Assembly: GCA_910586455.1 (NCBI GenBank)
Contig: CAJUHX010000006.1
Location: forward strand, 9,455 to 73,454
Direction of reading: 5' to 3'
Length of the DNA: 64,000 nt
Source of the DNA: an uncultured Muribaculaceae bacterium
GTDB lineage: Bacteria > Bacteroidota > Bacteroidia > Bacteroidales > Muribaculaceae
Part shown: piece by piece, positions 25,803 through 35,700 of the stretch
Layout of the letters: each line of letters begins with the position of its first letter
How positions within the stretch are numbered: position 1 is the first letter of the stretch
Notes under the pieces: model-generated
Databases searched by the model: none
What the model was told of the DNA's origin: nothing
What the model saw: only the letters and a program-made list of their open reading frames with translations
Made by a program: the position numbers and the translations under genes

Positions 25803-27212
25803 ATGACCGCAGCACACATACAGAGGCTCACATACGTGCTCACCGACTATCTGATGCTGAACATCGGATGGCTGTGCTTCAACGTGCTGCGTTATTTTTC
25901 GCTGCCCGTGCCGCTGCAGTTCGGTCTGGGCAACTGGCTCGCCACACCTGCGCCACTGCTGGGGCAGCTGCTGGTGCCGCTGATGATGATGGTCGTGTAC
26001 TGGCTTACGGGCTACTACAACCAGGTGTACTATAAGTCGCGTCTGGCTGAACTGGGTAACACCGCGGCGGTGTCGTTTGCCGGCATGCTGGTTATATACT
26101 TTGCCGTGCTTATCGACGACGGAATTCCGGAGCGCATGCAGAATTACGAACTGCTGGGGCTGCTGTGGCTTATGCTTTTTGTGCCGGTGTTCGTGGCCCG
26201 CTCCGTAATCACCAACCGTGTGATAGGGCGCATACGTCGCGGCGAACTCGCTTTCAATGTGCTGGTGGTAGGCGATGGCGAGCAGGCCATGAGTCTGGCC
26301 TCGCGCGTCGACAGTTTTCTGTCGCACATGGGCATGAAAGTGGTGGGATATGTCACTTCCGGCCATGGCCCGCAGCAGGACCTCGACCGCCCGGTGTACC
26401 GCTTCGACGAGTTGCCGCGCCTGATATCCGAGCTGCGTGTCACTGCCTTCATAGTGCAGCCGCAGAAGGGCGGCGAGCGATCCACCATCGACATTGTGAA
26501 CCGGCTCTTTCCGCTGGGGCAGACCATATACATCACCTCCGACGTACAGCATCTGCTCATGTCGGGCGGTCGCATGGAATCGCTGGTGGGCGAACCGCTG
26601 ATTAATGTGTCGTCGGCCCGAATCACCCCCTTTACGGCCAATTTCAAACGCCTGGCCGATGTGGTGGTGTCGTCGCTGGCAATGTTGTTGCTGCTGCCCG
26701 TATATGCCATAATAGCACTGTTGATAAAGCGCGACTCCAAAGGTCCGGTGTTCTATCGTCAGGAGCGGGTAGGCTACCGCAAGAAACCGTTCAGAATAAT
26801 AAAATTCCGCACCATGCGGCCTGATGCCGAGCGCTGCGGCCCGGCGCTGTCGGAAGCCGACGACCCGCGTGTGACCTCACTGGGACGCCGTCTGCGCAAG
26901 TACCGCCTCGACGAACTGCCGCAGTTCTGGAATGTGCTGCGCGGCGATATGTCGCTGGTGGGCCCGCGCCCCGAGCGCGCATATTATGTTGACCTTATCG
27001 TGGCCCGCGCCCCCTATTACAGCCTTGTACATCAGGTACGTCCGGGCATCACCTCGCTGGGTATGGTCAAGTACGGCTACGCCTCCAACGTGGAGCAGAT
27101 GGTGCAGCGCCTGCGCTACGACCTGCTCTACATCGAAAATATATCAATTACTACAGATTTAAAGATACTCATCCACACCGTCACCACCGTGGTGACAGGT
27201 CGTGGCATATAA
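25803..27212 (+). CDS. undecaprenyl-phosphate sugar phosphotransferase (WcaJ/WbaP-like)
   Basis: This is a 469-residue polyprenyl glycosylphosphotransferase that loads the first sugar-1-phosphate on undecaprenyl phosphate for capsule or exopolysaccharide synthesis at the inner membrane. Four N-terminal helices (about 10-130) precede a CoA-binding-like Rossmann domain (ALLAFNVLVVGDGEQA region, near 155). The C-terminal sugar transferase domain begins KRLADVVVSSLAMLLLLPVY near 283 and contains GPVFYRQERVGYRKKPFRI, KFRTM and DELPQFWNVLRGDMSLVGPR. The family is secure; the sugar is unknown. Confidence 0.93.
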   Translation: MTAAHIQRLTYVLTDYLMLNIGWLCFNVLRYFSLPVPLQFGLGNWLATPAPLLGQLLVPLMMMVVYWLTGYYNQVYYKSRLAELGNTAAVSFAGMLVIYFAVLIDDGIPERMQNYELLGLLWLMLFVPVFVARSVITNRVIGRIRRGELAFNVLVVGDGEQAMSLASRVDSFLSHMGMKVVGYVTSGHGPQQDLDRPVYRFDELPRLISELRVTAFIVQPQKGGERSTIDIVNRLFPLGQTIYITSDVQHLLMSGGRMESLVGEPLINVSSARITPFTANFKRLADVVVSSLAMLLLLPVYAIIALLIKRDSKGPVFYRQERVGYRKKPFRIIKFRTMRPDAERCGPALSEADDPRVTSLGRRLRKYRLDELPQFWNVLRGDMSLVGPRPERAYYVDLIVARAPYYSLVHQVRPGITSLGMVKYGYASNVEQMVQRLRYDLLYIENISITTDLKILIHTVTTVVTGRGI

Positions 27213-27224
27213 CCTGTTCAAAGT

Positions 27225-29036
27225 ATGGACGAAAAGACCGTAAAAGGCCCAATCCGCAACCGTTTCCACGAAGCATTCATGCGATTTCTGGTATGGCGTG
27301 AGCAGCACGTAAAGGAACGCACATTCACAATGTTTCTGGCTCTGCTGGTAGGTATATTGGGCGGCCTGGCTGCTCTGGTGCTTAAAATTGCCATTCACTA
27401 CATATCGCGGGCTGCCACCAGCACCATCAATGTCACCGGAGGCAACTGGCTGTACATACTGCTGCCTGCCGTGGGCGTGATTATCACGGCCCTGTATGTG
27501 CGCTATGCCGTGCGGCACAATATCTCGCACGGTGTCACACGTGTGCTGTATGCCATATCGCAGAATAAAAGCCGCCTCAAAAGGCATAACATGTACACCT
27601 CCATGGTGGCCTCGTCGATAACCATAGGTTTCGGAGGCTCGGTAGGTGCCGAAGGCCCGATAGTGTATACCGGTGCTGCCATAGGCTCGAACGTGGGTTC
27701 GTGGTTCCGAATGTCGCCGCGTACGCTTATGATTCTTGTAGGCTGTGGCGCCGCCGCCGGCATAGCGGGTATATTCAAGGCCCCGATAGCAGGTATGCTT
27801 TTTACGCTGGAGGTGCTTATGCTCGACCTCACCACCGTGTCGGTGATGCCACTGCTGATTGCGTCGATTACAGCCGCCACCATAGCCTACATGTCGACCG
27901 GCTACGAGTTTGAATTCTTCTTTGCCCAAAGTGAGGATTTCTACATGGGACGCATACCATACGTGATTCTGCTGGGCGTGTTCTGCGGCCTTGTATCGCT
28001 GTATTTCACTCGGGTGATGAACTTTATGGAAAACTTTTTCGGCCGTTTCCGTCACCGGTGGATAAAAACACTGGCAGGCTGTGTGATACTGTCGAGCCTG
28101 GTGTTCCTTTTTCCGCCCCTTTACGGCGAAGGCTACGGCTCTATAGTGGGGCTGCTCGGCGGCGACACCTCGTCGATAGTCAACGGCTCGATATTCTATG
28201 GCGACCGCGACTCGGTATGGTTCATCATCCTGTTCATAGGCTTGATAATCCTCACCAAGGCCTTTGCCACCTCGGCCACCAACGGCGCCGGCGGTGTGGG
28301 CGGCACCTTCGCACCTTCGCTTTACGTGGGCTGCATGAGCGGTTTCCTGTTTGCCTATGTAGTCAATCACTTAGGCTTTGACATAACGCTTTCAACCAAG
28401 AATTTCGCCCTCATAGGCATGGCCGGAGTGATGTCGGCGGTAATGCACGCCCCGCTGATGGCAATCTTCCTTACCGCCGAACTTACAGGAGGGTACGACC
28501 TGTTTCTGCCCCTGCTTATTGTATCGACCATAGCATACGGCACCATCAAGGTGTTTGAGCCGTACAGCATCTACACCATGCGTCTGGCGCAGCGGGGCGA
28601 GCTGATGACTCACCACAAGGACAAGGCGGTGCTGACTCTGCTGAAAGTGGGCAATGTAATAGAAACCGACTTTCTGCCGGTACACCCCGACATGTCGCTT
28701 AAAGAGGTAGTGGATGTGATATCGCGCTCCAACCGCAACCTTTTTCCGGTACTCAACGACAAAGGAGAACTGCAGGGTGTGGTGCTGCTCGACGATATCC
28801 GCAACATAATGTTCCGCCCCGACCTCTACCGCAAGCTCTACGTAAGCACATTTATGAGCACTCCGCCCGCCCGCATTGAGTTGGGCGAGAACATGGACAC
28901 GGTGATGAAGATATTCGACGACACCGGCGCATGGAACCTGCCGGTAGTGGAGAACGGCCGCTATGTGGGTTTTGTAAGCAAAAGTAAGATTTTTAATTCA
29001 TACCGCCGTGTGCTGCGCCATTATTGCGAGGATTGA
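27225..29036 (+). CDS. ClC family chloride transporter with CBS domains
   Basis: This is a 603-residue ClC protein. The membrane domain (about 30-440) has the selectivity motif GSVGAEGPIVYTG near residue 138; the gating glutamate is present, which favours a Cl-/H+ exchanger over a channel. The second motif, GAGGVGGTFAPSLYVG, is near 355. Two cytoplasmic CBS domains lie at about 460-520 and 545-600 and usually bind nucleotides. The gene is 12 bp after the sugar transferase and its 3' end overlaps the next gene by 29 bp. Confidence 0.94.
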   Translation: MDEKTVKGPIRNRFHEAFMRFLVWREQHVKERTFTMFLALLVGILGGLAALVLKIAIHYISRAATSTINVTGGNWLYILLPAVGVIITALYVRYAVRHNISHGVTRVLYAISQNKSRLKRHNMYTSMVASSITIGFGGSVGAEGPIVYTGAAIGSNVGSWFRMSPRTLMILVGCGAAAGIAGIFKAPIAGMLFTLEVLMLDLTTVSVMPLLIASITAATIAYMSTGYEFEFFFAQSEDFYMGRIPYVILLGVFCGLVSLYFTRVMNFMENFFGRFRHRWIKTLAGCVILSSLVFLFPPLYGEGYGSIVGLLGGDTSSIVNGSIFYGDRDSVWFIILFIGLIILTKAFATSATNGAGGVGGTFAPSLYVGCMSGFLFAYVVNHLGFDITLSTKNFALIGMAGVMSAVMHAPLMAIFLTAELTGGYDLFLPLLIVSTIAYGTIKVFEPYSIYTMRLAQRGELMTHHKDKAVLTLLKVGNVIETDFLPVHPDMSLKEVVDVISRSNRNLFPVLNDKGELQGVVLLDDIRNIMFRPDLYRKLYVSTFMSTPPARIELGENMDTVMKIFDDTGAWNLPVVENGRYVGFVSKSKIFNSYRRVLRHYCED

Positions 29037-30786
29037 CCGTGCCGCAAAGGCCTTTCTGCGCCCGGTGGCGGCTCGGCCTGTATTTTTTGTGCTGACAGTG
29101 CTACTGGGTACTGCCGCTCCGCTGGCCGGACAACTGATAGGCGGTCAGTCGCTGAAACACTATACACTGTTTACCGTGTCGGTCTGTACCGTTGAGGCAT
29201 GGATGCTGTGCCTGCTGCTGCAACTGCTGAGGCAGAGGGTATGGCGGCTGGCAGTGCAGGCTCTGATATATGCCTACTTCGGTTTTTTCGCCTTGGTCGA
29301 AACCGGCTGCGTATGCCTCTTCGACAAGGTGCTGGGTATCGACATGGTGGGCCTGGCTCTGGAAACCAATCCAGCTGAGGCGGGCGGTTTCTTCGAGGCA
29401 TATTTCAGCACCCGTTTGCTGCTGGTATGGCTTGCTGCGGCAGCAATGGCAGCAGCAACGGCGTGGCTTGCGAGCCGTCTGTGCCGCTTGCTCAGGCACC
29501 GTACGGCAGCACGCTGCCTTGTGGCAGCCGTGCTCGCGGCTGTGATGGTCTACGGGCTTATGCAGATAGTGTTCATGGCCCGAGGTATAGCGGCCATGAA
29601 CCAAGGTCAGCGCGGCCCCGTCCACGGCACACGCACCGACCTGACTCTGCCCATACAGCTCAATCTGGCCGACCCCATAACCAAAACTGCCGACATAATA
29701 TGCGAGTACCGCCGGATTTATGCCGACATCGACAGCTGGACGGAACTGCAGACTTCCGTGCCAAGCAGCCCCATGGACTGCGATTCGACCCGTGATTTCA
29801 ACATCGCCCTGGTTATAGGCGAGTCGTTCATACGCAGCCACAGCAGTCTTTACGGCTATGCCCTTCCGACCAATCCGCTGCTGGAGAAAGAGCTGCAGAC
29901 CGGACGTCTGGTGCTGTTCACCGACATGGTCACTCCGGCCAACCTTACCACTGAGGTCATGCGCAATATATTGAATCTCAATGATGTATCGGCCGGTGAG
30001 CCGTGGCATCGGTCGATATATTTTCCGGCCCTGCTCAAACGCGCCGGCTGGAACGTGTATCATTTTGATAACCAGACTGTAGGCCGTGGTTCTGATTCCG
30101 GCATAAGCCGTCTGTTTTATTCCGATTTCAACCTGCAGTATACCCTTGACGGAGTCAGCGACACCGTTTTTGCCTTCGATGCCCCATACGCACGATATGC
30201 CGCCGGCCGTGTAGCCGACCGCAAGCCGGGCAAAAGTATGGTAATATATCACCTGCTGGGCCAGCACTTTCCGGCATCGGAGCGCTACGAGGGAGAACCG
30301 CATTTCTCAGCAGCTGACATCAAAGTCGCCGGTCTGAACGACAGCGAGAAGCAGCTTGTGGCACACTACGACAATGCCACCTTGTACAACGATGCTGTGG
30401 TGGCCGGAATAATCGACAGCTGGCGCGACAGCCCTACCGTGCTGATTTACTTCTCGGACCACGGCGAGGACTTGCCGGACCTCGGTCCGGTGGGCGGACG
30501 AGTTACCGCCAATCCCGACGACCATGCGTGGCTCAAGCGTCAGTTCCACATACCGTTTATGGTGTGGATGTCCGACAGTTTTGTGGAGCGGTATCCGGAG
30601 CTGGCCGAGAAAATACGCCGAGCGGCGGACCGTCCGGCGATGCTCGATAAACTGGGTTATATGATTTTAGGTATGACGGGGGCGCGTACACCTTATTATA
30701 AGGCCGAGCGCGATGTGCTCGACAGTGCCTGGCGCTTCGAACCGCGCATGACCATAGGTGGCTTCAGTTGCGATTATAACTATTAA
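29008..30786 (+). CDS. phosphoethanolamine transferase-like inner-membrane protein
   Basis: This is a 592-residue protein with about five N-terminal helices and a C-terminal alkaline-phosphatase-fold domain from about residue 265. Motifs fit the EptA/LtaS group: VIGESFIRSHSSLYGYALPT, a metal-site nucleophile region TPANLTTEVMRNILNL (candidate nucleophile Thr), and IYFSDHGEDLPD. It probably transfers phosphoethanolamine to lipid A or another envelope glycan. The start overlaps the ClC gene by 29 bp; the next Met lies within a membrane helix, so this start is preferred. Confidence 0.85.
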   Translation: MCCAIIARIDRAAKAFLRPVAARPVFFVLTVLLGTAAPLAGQLIGGQSLKHYTLFTVSVCTVEAWMLCLLLQLLRQRVWRLAVQALIYAYFGFFALVETGCVCLFDKVLGIDMVGLALETNPAEAGGFFEAYFSTRLLLVWLAAAAMAAATAWLASRLCRLLRHRTAARCLVAAVLAAVMVYGLMQIVFMARGIAAMNQGQRGPVHGTRTDLTLPIQLNLADPITKTADIICEYRRIYADIDSWTELQTSVPSSPMDCDSTRDFNIALVIGESFIRSHSSLYGYALPTNPLLEKELQTGRLVLFTDMVTPANLTTEVMRNILNLNDVSAGEPWHRSIYFPALLKRAGWNVYHFDNQTVGRGSDSGISRLFYSDFNLQYTLDGVSDTVFAFDAPYARYAAGRVADRKPGKSMVIYHLLGQHFPASERYEGEPHFSAADIKVAGLNDSEKQLVAHYDNATLYNDAVVAGIIDSWRDSPTVLIYFSDHGEDLPDLGPVGGRVTANPDDHAWLKRQFHIPFMVWMSDSFVERYPELAEKIRRAADRPAMLDKLGYMILGMTGARTPYYKAERDVLDSAWRFEPRMTIGGFSCDYNY

Positions 30787-30790
30787 TAGG

Positions 30791-30819
30791 CTCTGTGTTC
30801 TCCGTGTACTTTGCGTGAG
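30791..30819 (+). repeat. 29-bp copy of a dispersed intergenic motif
   Basis: The 29 bases beginning CTCTGTGTTCTCCGTGTACT match 19397-19425 at 26 of 29 positions. The copy lies 5 bp beyond the phosphoethanolamine transferase stop codon. Confidence 0.7.
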
Positions 30820-30937
30820 CAGGATTATTAATATAATCTGCTTATTATAAATGCTTAATATTTTCGTAATTGTACTAAACCCGTACTATTTGAGAGTTCT
30901 GGAAAAATTGCGGCAAGTACATTTGTATAAATCTTGT

Positions 30938-31201
30938 CTATACGGAGATTATGGATTTACCAAAAAATGCCGACAGCATGGCAAGTGTGGAAACAGTAAA
31001 ATTATGCTGTCCGCTTAGCCATCGGGTTATCTCGCTCGGACGTTTCCCTATCTGGTCGGCAAACTGCTTCTTTGAAAGTCCGCGCTCCTGCATAAGGGCG
31101 TCGATTTTATTGGATATTGCGAAAGACAGGTTAATCTCTTCCTTTATTTCAGGTGGCACCTGACCAACTATTTCCCGGTATCTGTTTTTAATATCCTTCA
31201 T
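30938..31201 (-). CDS. XRE-type antitoxin/regulator (HigA-like)
   Basis: This is an 87-residue protein with a helix-turn-helix of the XRE/Cro type at about 33-75 (ERGLSKKQFADQIGKRPSEI then TRWLSGQHNFT). Its ATG overlaps the stop of the upstream partner (ATGA), which means translational coupling. Gene order toxin then antitoxin is typical of higBA. It probably represses the operon through the dyad at 31707-31723. Confidence 0.85.
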   Translation of the reverse strand: MKDIKNRYREIVGQVPPEIKEEINLSFAISNKIDALMQERGLSKKQFADQIGKRPSEITRWLSGQHNFTVSTLAMLSAFFGKSIISV

Positions 31202-31680
31202 AGCATAAATGTTTTGTCGGTTTCGATTGTCTTGGATGTTACTGTTACGGTGCCGTCGCGTTGCCCCTCCTTCAACAGTTCTTCAAATTTCTGTAACGTA
31301 AGGACATACCCACGCAACGAATCATCTTCCTCGTATGTCCGCGAATTTTTGACACCTCCGTTGCCGAGAACAAGAATCCGGTCGGAAAGACGCAGACAGT
31401 ATAGACGGAGTTTTGAGCGAAGCACTGGAAGAGCCACCACAGAATCACGCATCTTGCCTTCGGGACGAAAGAAACGTTCCAACGCTCCTTCATCGGCAAT
31501 TTTATCTATAAGCTGAACAATGCGCAACAAGTCTTGATTCATTTGAGCGTCTTCAATGAATTTGGAATAAAAACGCTCATATTCAGTTTCGGATTCTTCC
31601 GAGAACTGAATAGTGTAAATGGTACACTTGTCTGTGTCGTTGACTAAAACCAGTTCTACTTCGCTCATATCCATAGTCAT
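31198..31680 (-). CDS. probable RelE/HigB-type toxin
   Basis: This is a 160-residue soluble protein. The central part LRLYCLRLSDRILVLGNGGV followed by KNSRTYEEDDSLRGYV resembles the core strand-and-helix arrangement of HigB/Gp49-like toxins, which cut mRNA at the ribosome. The toxin assignment rests mainly on the short length, coupling to an XRE protein and this segment; catalytic residues cannot be named. The N-terminus has three close Met codons (31680, 31674, 31668), so the exact start is uncertain. Confidence 0.65.
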   Translation of the reverse strand: MTMDMSEVELVLVNDTDKCTIYTIQFSEESETEYERFYSKFIEDAQMNQDLLRIVQLIDKIADEGALERFFRPEGKMRDSVVALPVLRSKLRLYCLRLSDRILVLGNGGVKNSRTYEEDDSLRGYVLTLQKFEELLKEGQRDGTVTVTSKTIETDKTFML

Positions 31681-31694
31681 TTTTTATTACAACG

Positions 31695-31723
31695 CAAAGA
31701 TACGATATTTATTTCACATAAAT
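31695..31723 (-). promoter_or_regulatory. toxin-antitoxin promoter with dyad operator
   Basis: TATCTTTG (31695-31702, minus) is a -7 element. The 17-bp dyad ATTTAT-ttcac-ATAAAT (31707-31723) fills the spacer upstream of it, the usual position for autoregulation by the antitoxin. Confidence 0.6.
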
Positions 31724-31761
31724 GTAAAATGACGGCATTTTTATCTGTGAGTGCAAGATGT

Positions 31762-32643
31762 TCATACGTTTTCAAAAATCATCATGTAGCCGGCATCGAA
31801 ACTCTGTCCAGGCTGCAGGGTATTGGTGTACTCGCGCTGAGCGAAGTCGCCATCGAAGCCGACGCGGTCGCAGCGGCCCCACCAGGGTTCGATGCACACA
31901 AAGGGGCAGTCGGGCTTGGGCGACCACAATCCTACCAGAGGAGAGCTGAAAAACAGCGACAGATAAGGCCGGTGGTCTTTGGTGAGCAGACTTACACGGC
32001 GTATCCGGCTGTCGGCCAGTATGAGGGCATCGTGAGCAAAGGTATCGGCCTTGATGGGGAGCAGCCCGTCGGAGTCGAGCTCCAGCGGATATTCATCGGG
32101 GCCTACGCAGCCCTTTTCGGCAATTCGCTGTACATGCAGGTCGTGCGGGCCGAACATAAAGTAGCCGTGTACAGAGTCAGACGCACTGAAGTCGGGCAGG
32201 CAGAACGCCGGATGTGCGCCGATATGAAAGCACATGGGCAGTTCGTCGAGGCTGATTACGCGCCACATAACTTCGAGGCGTTCGCCGATGAGGCGATAGC
32301 CTATTTCCAGACGGAAGTGGCGGGGGTACAGCCTGAGGGTGCTGTCTGTCGCCTCGAGGGCGAACCAGGCTTCATCTTCGGGCGCATCCGGCATCAGCTC
32401 GAACTCGCAGTCGCGGGCGAAGCCGTGCTGGCCAAGCGCGAATTCCTTGCCGTCCATGCGGAAAACGCCGTTCCATACCGAGCCCACTATTGGAAAAAGC
32501 ACCGGTGAGCGGCGTCCCCAGAAAGCTTTGTCGGCCTGCCAGAGGTATTCATGTCCGGTGATATTGTTTACTATGCTGTGCAGTTCCGCTCCGTGACTGT
32601 CGATTTCGACCGTGAGCAGATTGTTTTTCAGAGTCTGTTTCAT
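31762..32643 (-). CDS. aldose 1-epimerase (mutarotase) family protein
   Basis: This is a 293-residue galactose-mutarotase-like protein of the LacX type, expected to be cytoplasmic and to interconvert anomers of a hexose or hexose phosphate. The motifs GHEYLWQADKAFWGRRSPVL and FALGQHGFARDCEFEL (likely catalytic-site His/Arg), IGAHPAFCLP (second His) and CIEPWWGRCD (likely catalytic Glu) are in the expected order. It has its own consensus promoter. Confidence 0.88.
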   Translation of the reverse strand: MKQTLKNNLLTVEIDSHGAELHSIVNNITGHEYLWQADKAFWGRRSPVLFPIVGSVWNGVFRMDGKEFALGQHGFARDCEFELMPDAPEDEAWFALEATDSTLRLYPRHFRLEIGYRLIGERLEVMWRVISLDELPMCFHIGAHPAFCLPDFSASDSVHGYFMFGPHDLHVQRIAEKGCVGPDEYPLELDSDGLLPIKADTFAHDALILADSRIRRVSLLTKDHRPYLSLFFSSPLVGLWSPKPDCPFVCIEPWWGRCDRVGFDGDFAQREYTNTLQPGQSFDAGYMMIFENV

Positions 32644-32650
32644 AATATCG

Positions 32651-32682
32651 CAAAATTACAAAATTTAGTAGTATAAAACAAA
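32651..32682 (-). promoter_or_regulatory. consensus promoter for the epimerase gene
   Basis: TAATTTTG (32651-32658, minus) and TTTG (32679-32682) are separated by exactly 20 bp, a full match to the Bacteroides consensus, 8 bp before the start codon. The leader would be extremely short. Confidence 0.75.
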
Positions 32683-32700
32683 TTGGCGTGAAGGGGGCCA

Positions 32701-32740
32701 AAAAATAGAACGGCGGAACTCCATTCGAAGCCCCGCCGTT
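32701..32740 (-). terminator. intrinsic terminator of the 1522-residue gene
   Basis: On the minus strand AACGGCGG pairs with CCGCCGTT (32709-32740, 16-nt loop) and is followed by CTATTTTTT. Confidence 0.75.
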
Positions 32741-32764
32741 GCGGTATGATTTATTGTTATTCTT

Positions 32765-35700
32765 TTATTTTACTACAACTTTGAGCGAGCGAGAGCCTAC
32801 GGTGATTACGTAAGAGCCCGGCAGGGCGCCTATGCGGCAGTCGGCTTCGCCGCGATACAGCTCGCGACCGTCGACGGCGTAGAGGCGAACAGGCTCTCCG
32901 GCAGCTCCGCTGACAACAATCTCACGCTGCTGTACACTTACCTGTGCGCTGTCGGCAATGGTGTTGCCCACGCTTAGAGCCTCTACACTCACGGTGTTGG
33001 AGGCCGGCGACAGACCGCGGTTGTAGTTCACCACCACGTTGTAGCTGTGCGGTTGCTCGTCGGCAGGAACATCGAGATAGGAAGTTTCTGTCACAGGCGA
33101 GCTGTTTGCCTTGGCTCCGTCGCGGTACACGTCATAGCTGTCAACAGCCAGTGTGGCATTGGCCTGGCGGAACTTCACATCGTCGATCATCAGCATGAAG
33201 CCGTCGCCGCCGGGATTGATGGCACGGAGCGCGAAGCGGCATGCGCCCTCAGGCAGTTCGAACTCGTAGTACTTGTAGGCGGCGTTACCGATAGCGTCGA
33301 CCAGCTGCGGAACCTCAAAGGCACCATCGGGGCAGAGGCTTGTGAAGTCGTCAGGGTCGGTGCTGTTCTTTTCGCTGTATAGCACTTCCATGTGGTCGGG
33401 GTATTCGGGATGGAAACTGCGGGCGTAGAAGCTCAAAGTCTGAGCCTCGCCGCTGAGCGGGGGCGAGATAGCCCAGTCGTCCTGATTAACCATGGGATTG
33501 AGGATGTACATTGCCACAAGGCTCTTGCTGCCCGAGTTGGCGCCACAGAGGAAAGCCAGGTCGGGGTTGTAGAACAATATATCGTCGCTTTCGTTGTCAA
33601 ATACAAAGAACGAATGGCTTGTGCGCATGGCTACGGCATCGGGTAGTCCGGCGCCGTCGAGGGTTCCGATCTGCTGGCCGTCGCGGTCAATCATGGTCCA
33701 TCCTTCCACTTCCTCGGTCCAGGCGGTGGCGTCCTCGAAGTCCTCGGTTTCCTTTACATCGAAACCGTCGGTCGAGGGTGTGCTCCAGCTGAGTTCCACG
33801 CCCGAGGTGCTGCGGCTCGCGGCCAGGTCGGTGACAGCGGGAAATTTCGACACTACCAGTTGCGGGGCCGCGGGCTGCGACAGATTGTCGGACTCGTTGC
33901 CGTCGCCGGCCACGTTTACACGGGCGGTAAATTCAAGAGTGCCATCCACAAGCGGGCTGAGGGTGTGGCGGAAAGTCACGGCAGTCTGTGCGCCGGGGGC
34001 GAGTTCCGTGCCCTTTTCGGTAGTTATTACGGTGCCGTTAAGCAGCAGGTCAACGCTGTAGTCGCCCACGCTCTGCAGGCCGGAGTTGGCTACAGAGGCT
34101 GTGAGAGTGAACTCCTTGGCAGCCTCGACACGTGCCGGAGCGGTGAGCCCGGCTGCCACCAGGTCGATGTCGTGGCGGTCGGCTATGGTAAGAACGTCGA
34201 ATAGCTGGTCTTCGTGGCTCTTGAAGTTGGCCGCGATGTATATGTACACCTCTTTGCCGGTGAAGCCCTCGATGGGGAACTGGGCGAAGTTCCAGCCTAC
34301 ATTACCGTCGGTGGCGTGGTCGCACGAACCTAATATTGCGCCATTGCCTTCGCTGTCGAATACCATCACGTCGAACGAGTTGGTGTCGGAGTCCGACCAC
34401 TTGTAGTGGTAGAATGATACCGCCGGACTTGCGGCAGACCCCATAGCGATTTTGCCTGTAAAGAAGTTGACAAGTGAGTACTGGGTAGAATTGTTGAGCT
34501 TCAGGAAAGCGTCGTCGCCGTCGACAGCCGGCACACCCGATTCAGCCATGTTGCTCACTGTAACGGTGGCCCAGCTACCCTCAGGCACTTCATAGCCCAG
34601 CAGGTGTTCGGTGCGGTCGCTGCTGTTGAAACTGTGCCTGAACGGCAGTGCGTCGGGCTTGCCCACCGGAATCATCGGCGAGCGGGTCATGCCTTTAGAT
34701 TCCAGACCTAAGTTCAGCGCCTCGATATAGAATGTGGCGAACGCCTTTTCGGTGGGTGCGCATACTGTAAACTCGGCCTGCAGTTCGGTAGTAGGCTCGT
34801 CGAGCACGGGTATGGCCGTGCCATATTCGCCAGCCACATAAATCATATAGCTGAGGTTTGCCGGGTTGATGTCAATGCCGTTGATATCGGTCGCAGGGGC
34901 TTTCCAGCTCAGTACCACGGTGCCGGGAGTGCTGCCTTCGACCATGTATACGGTAGGAACGTTGGCCGGTACGGCCGGACCCACATATATGCTTGCCGAG
35001 GCCTCGCGACCGGCATTGCCGTCGCTGTCGCTGCAGTTCACATAGTAGGTGTAGTTGCCACGCTGAGGTATATCGTTGTCGGTAAACTGCAGGGTGGCGC
35101 CCGGTGTTGCCGCTGTAAACTCTGCCACGACTTCGGTTTTGTCGCCGCGGGTAACGCTGATTTTACCCACAGCGGCAAGCGGATTGCCGCTGATGTCGGT
35201 GGCAGGCGCCTTGAAGCTGCCCTGCAGGGTCAGATGTCCTTCGGCATCGGGTGTAAGCACAATTTCGGTGGCCTCGGAGGGCGAGGTGGCTGTCATTGGA
35301 GCGGAGAGCTTGATATCCTTGAGGTGAATCTGGAACATGCTCGCGTCGCTCATGGCATGCCAGCCGAAGTAGTAGTTTCCGCTCGACTTTGGCTCGATGG
35401 TCAGAGTGATGATTTGGGCGTCGGTGCGTTCGCCGCATATTTCGGTGGGCGGCAGCAGTTGTGTAACCATGGCGCTTGCAGCAGGAGCCGTGCCCATAGC
35501 CACGGCGTAGCGCTCGGTGTACATGGCGCTGTTGCCCGAGATGCTGTAGCTGAGTTCGTAGGTCTTGCCTGCCTCAAGCGCGAAAGCCGGCGAAATAAGC
35601 CAGTCGTCGGCGACCTCGGAACTGTAATCGTATATGTAGCTGCCATAGTAGGGCGAGAACCACCATATTCCGCTGTCTTTGTTTACGTTGATTACTGTGT

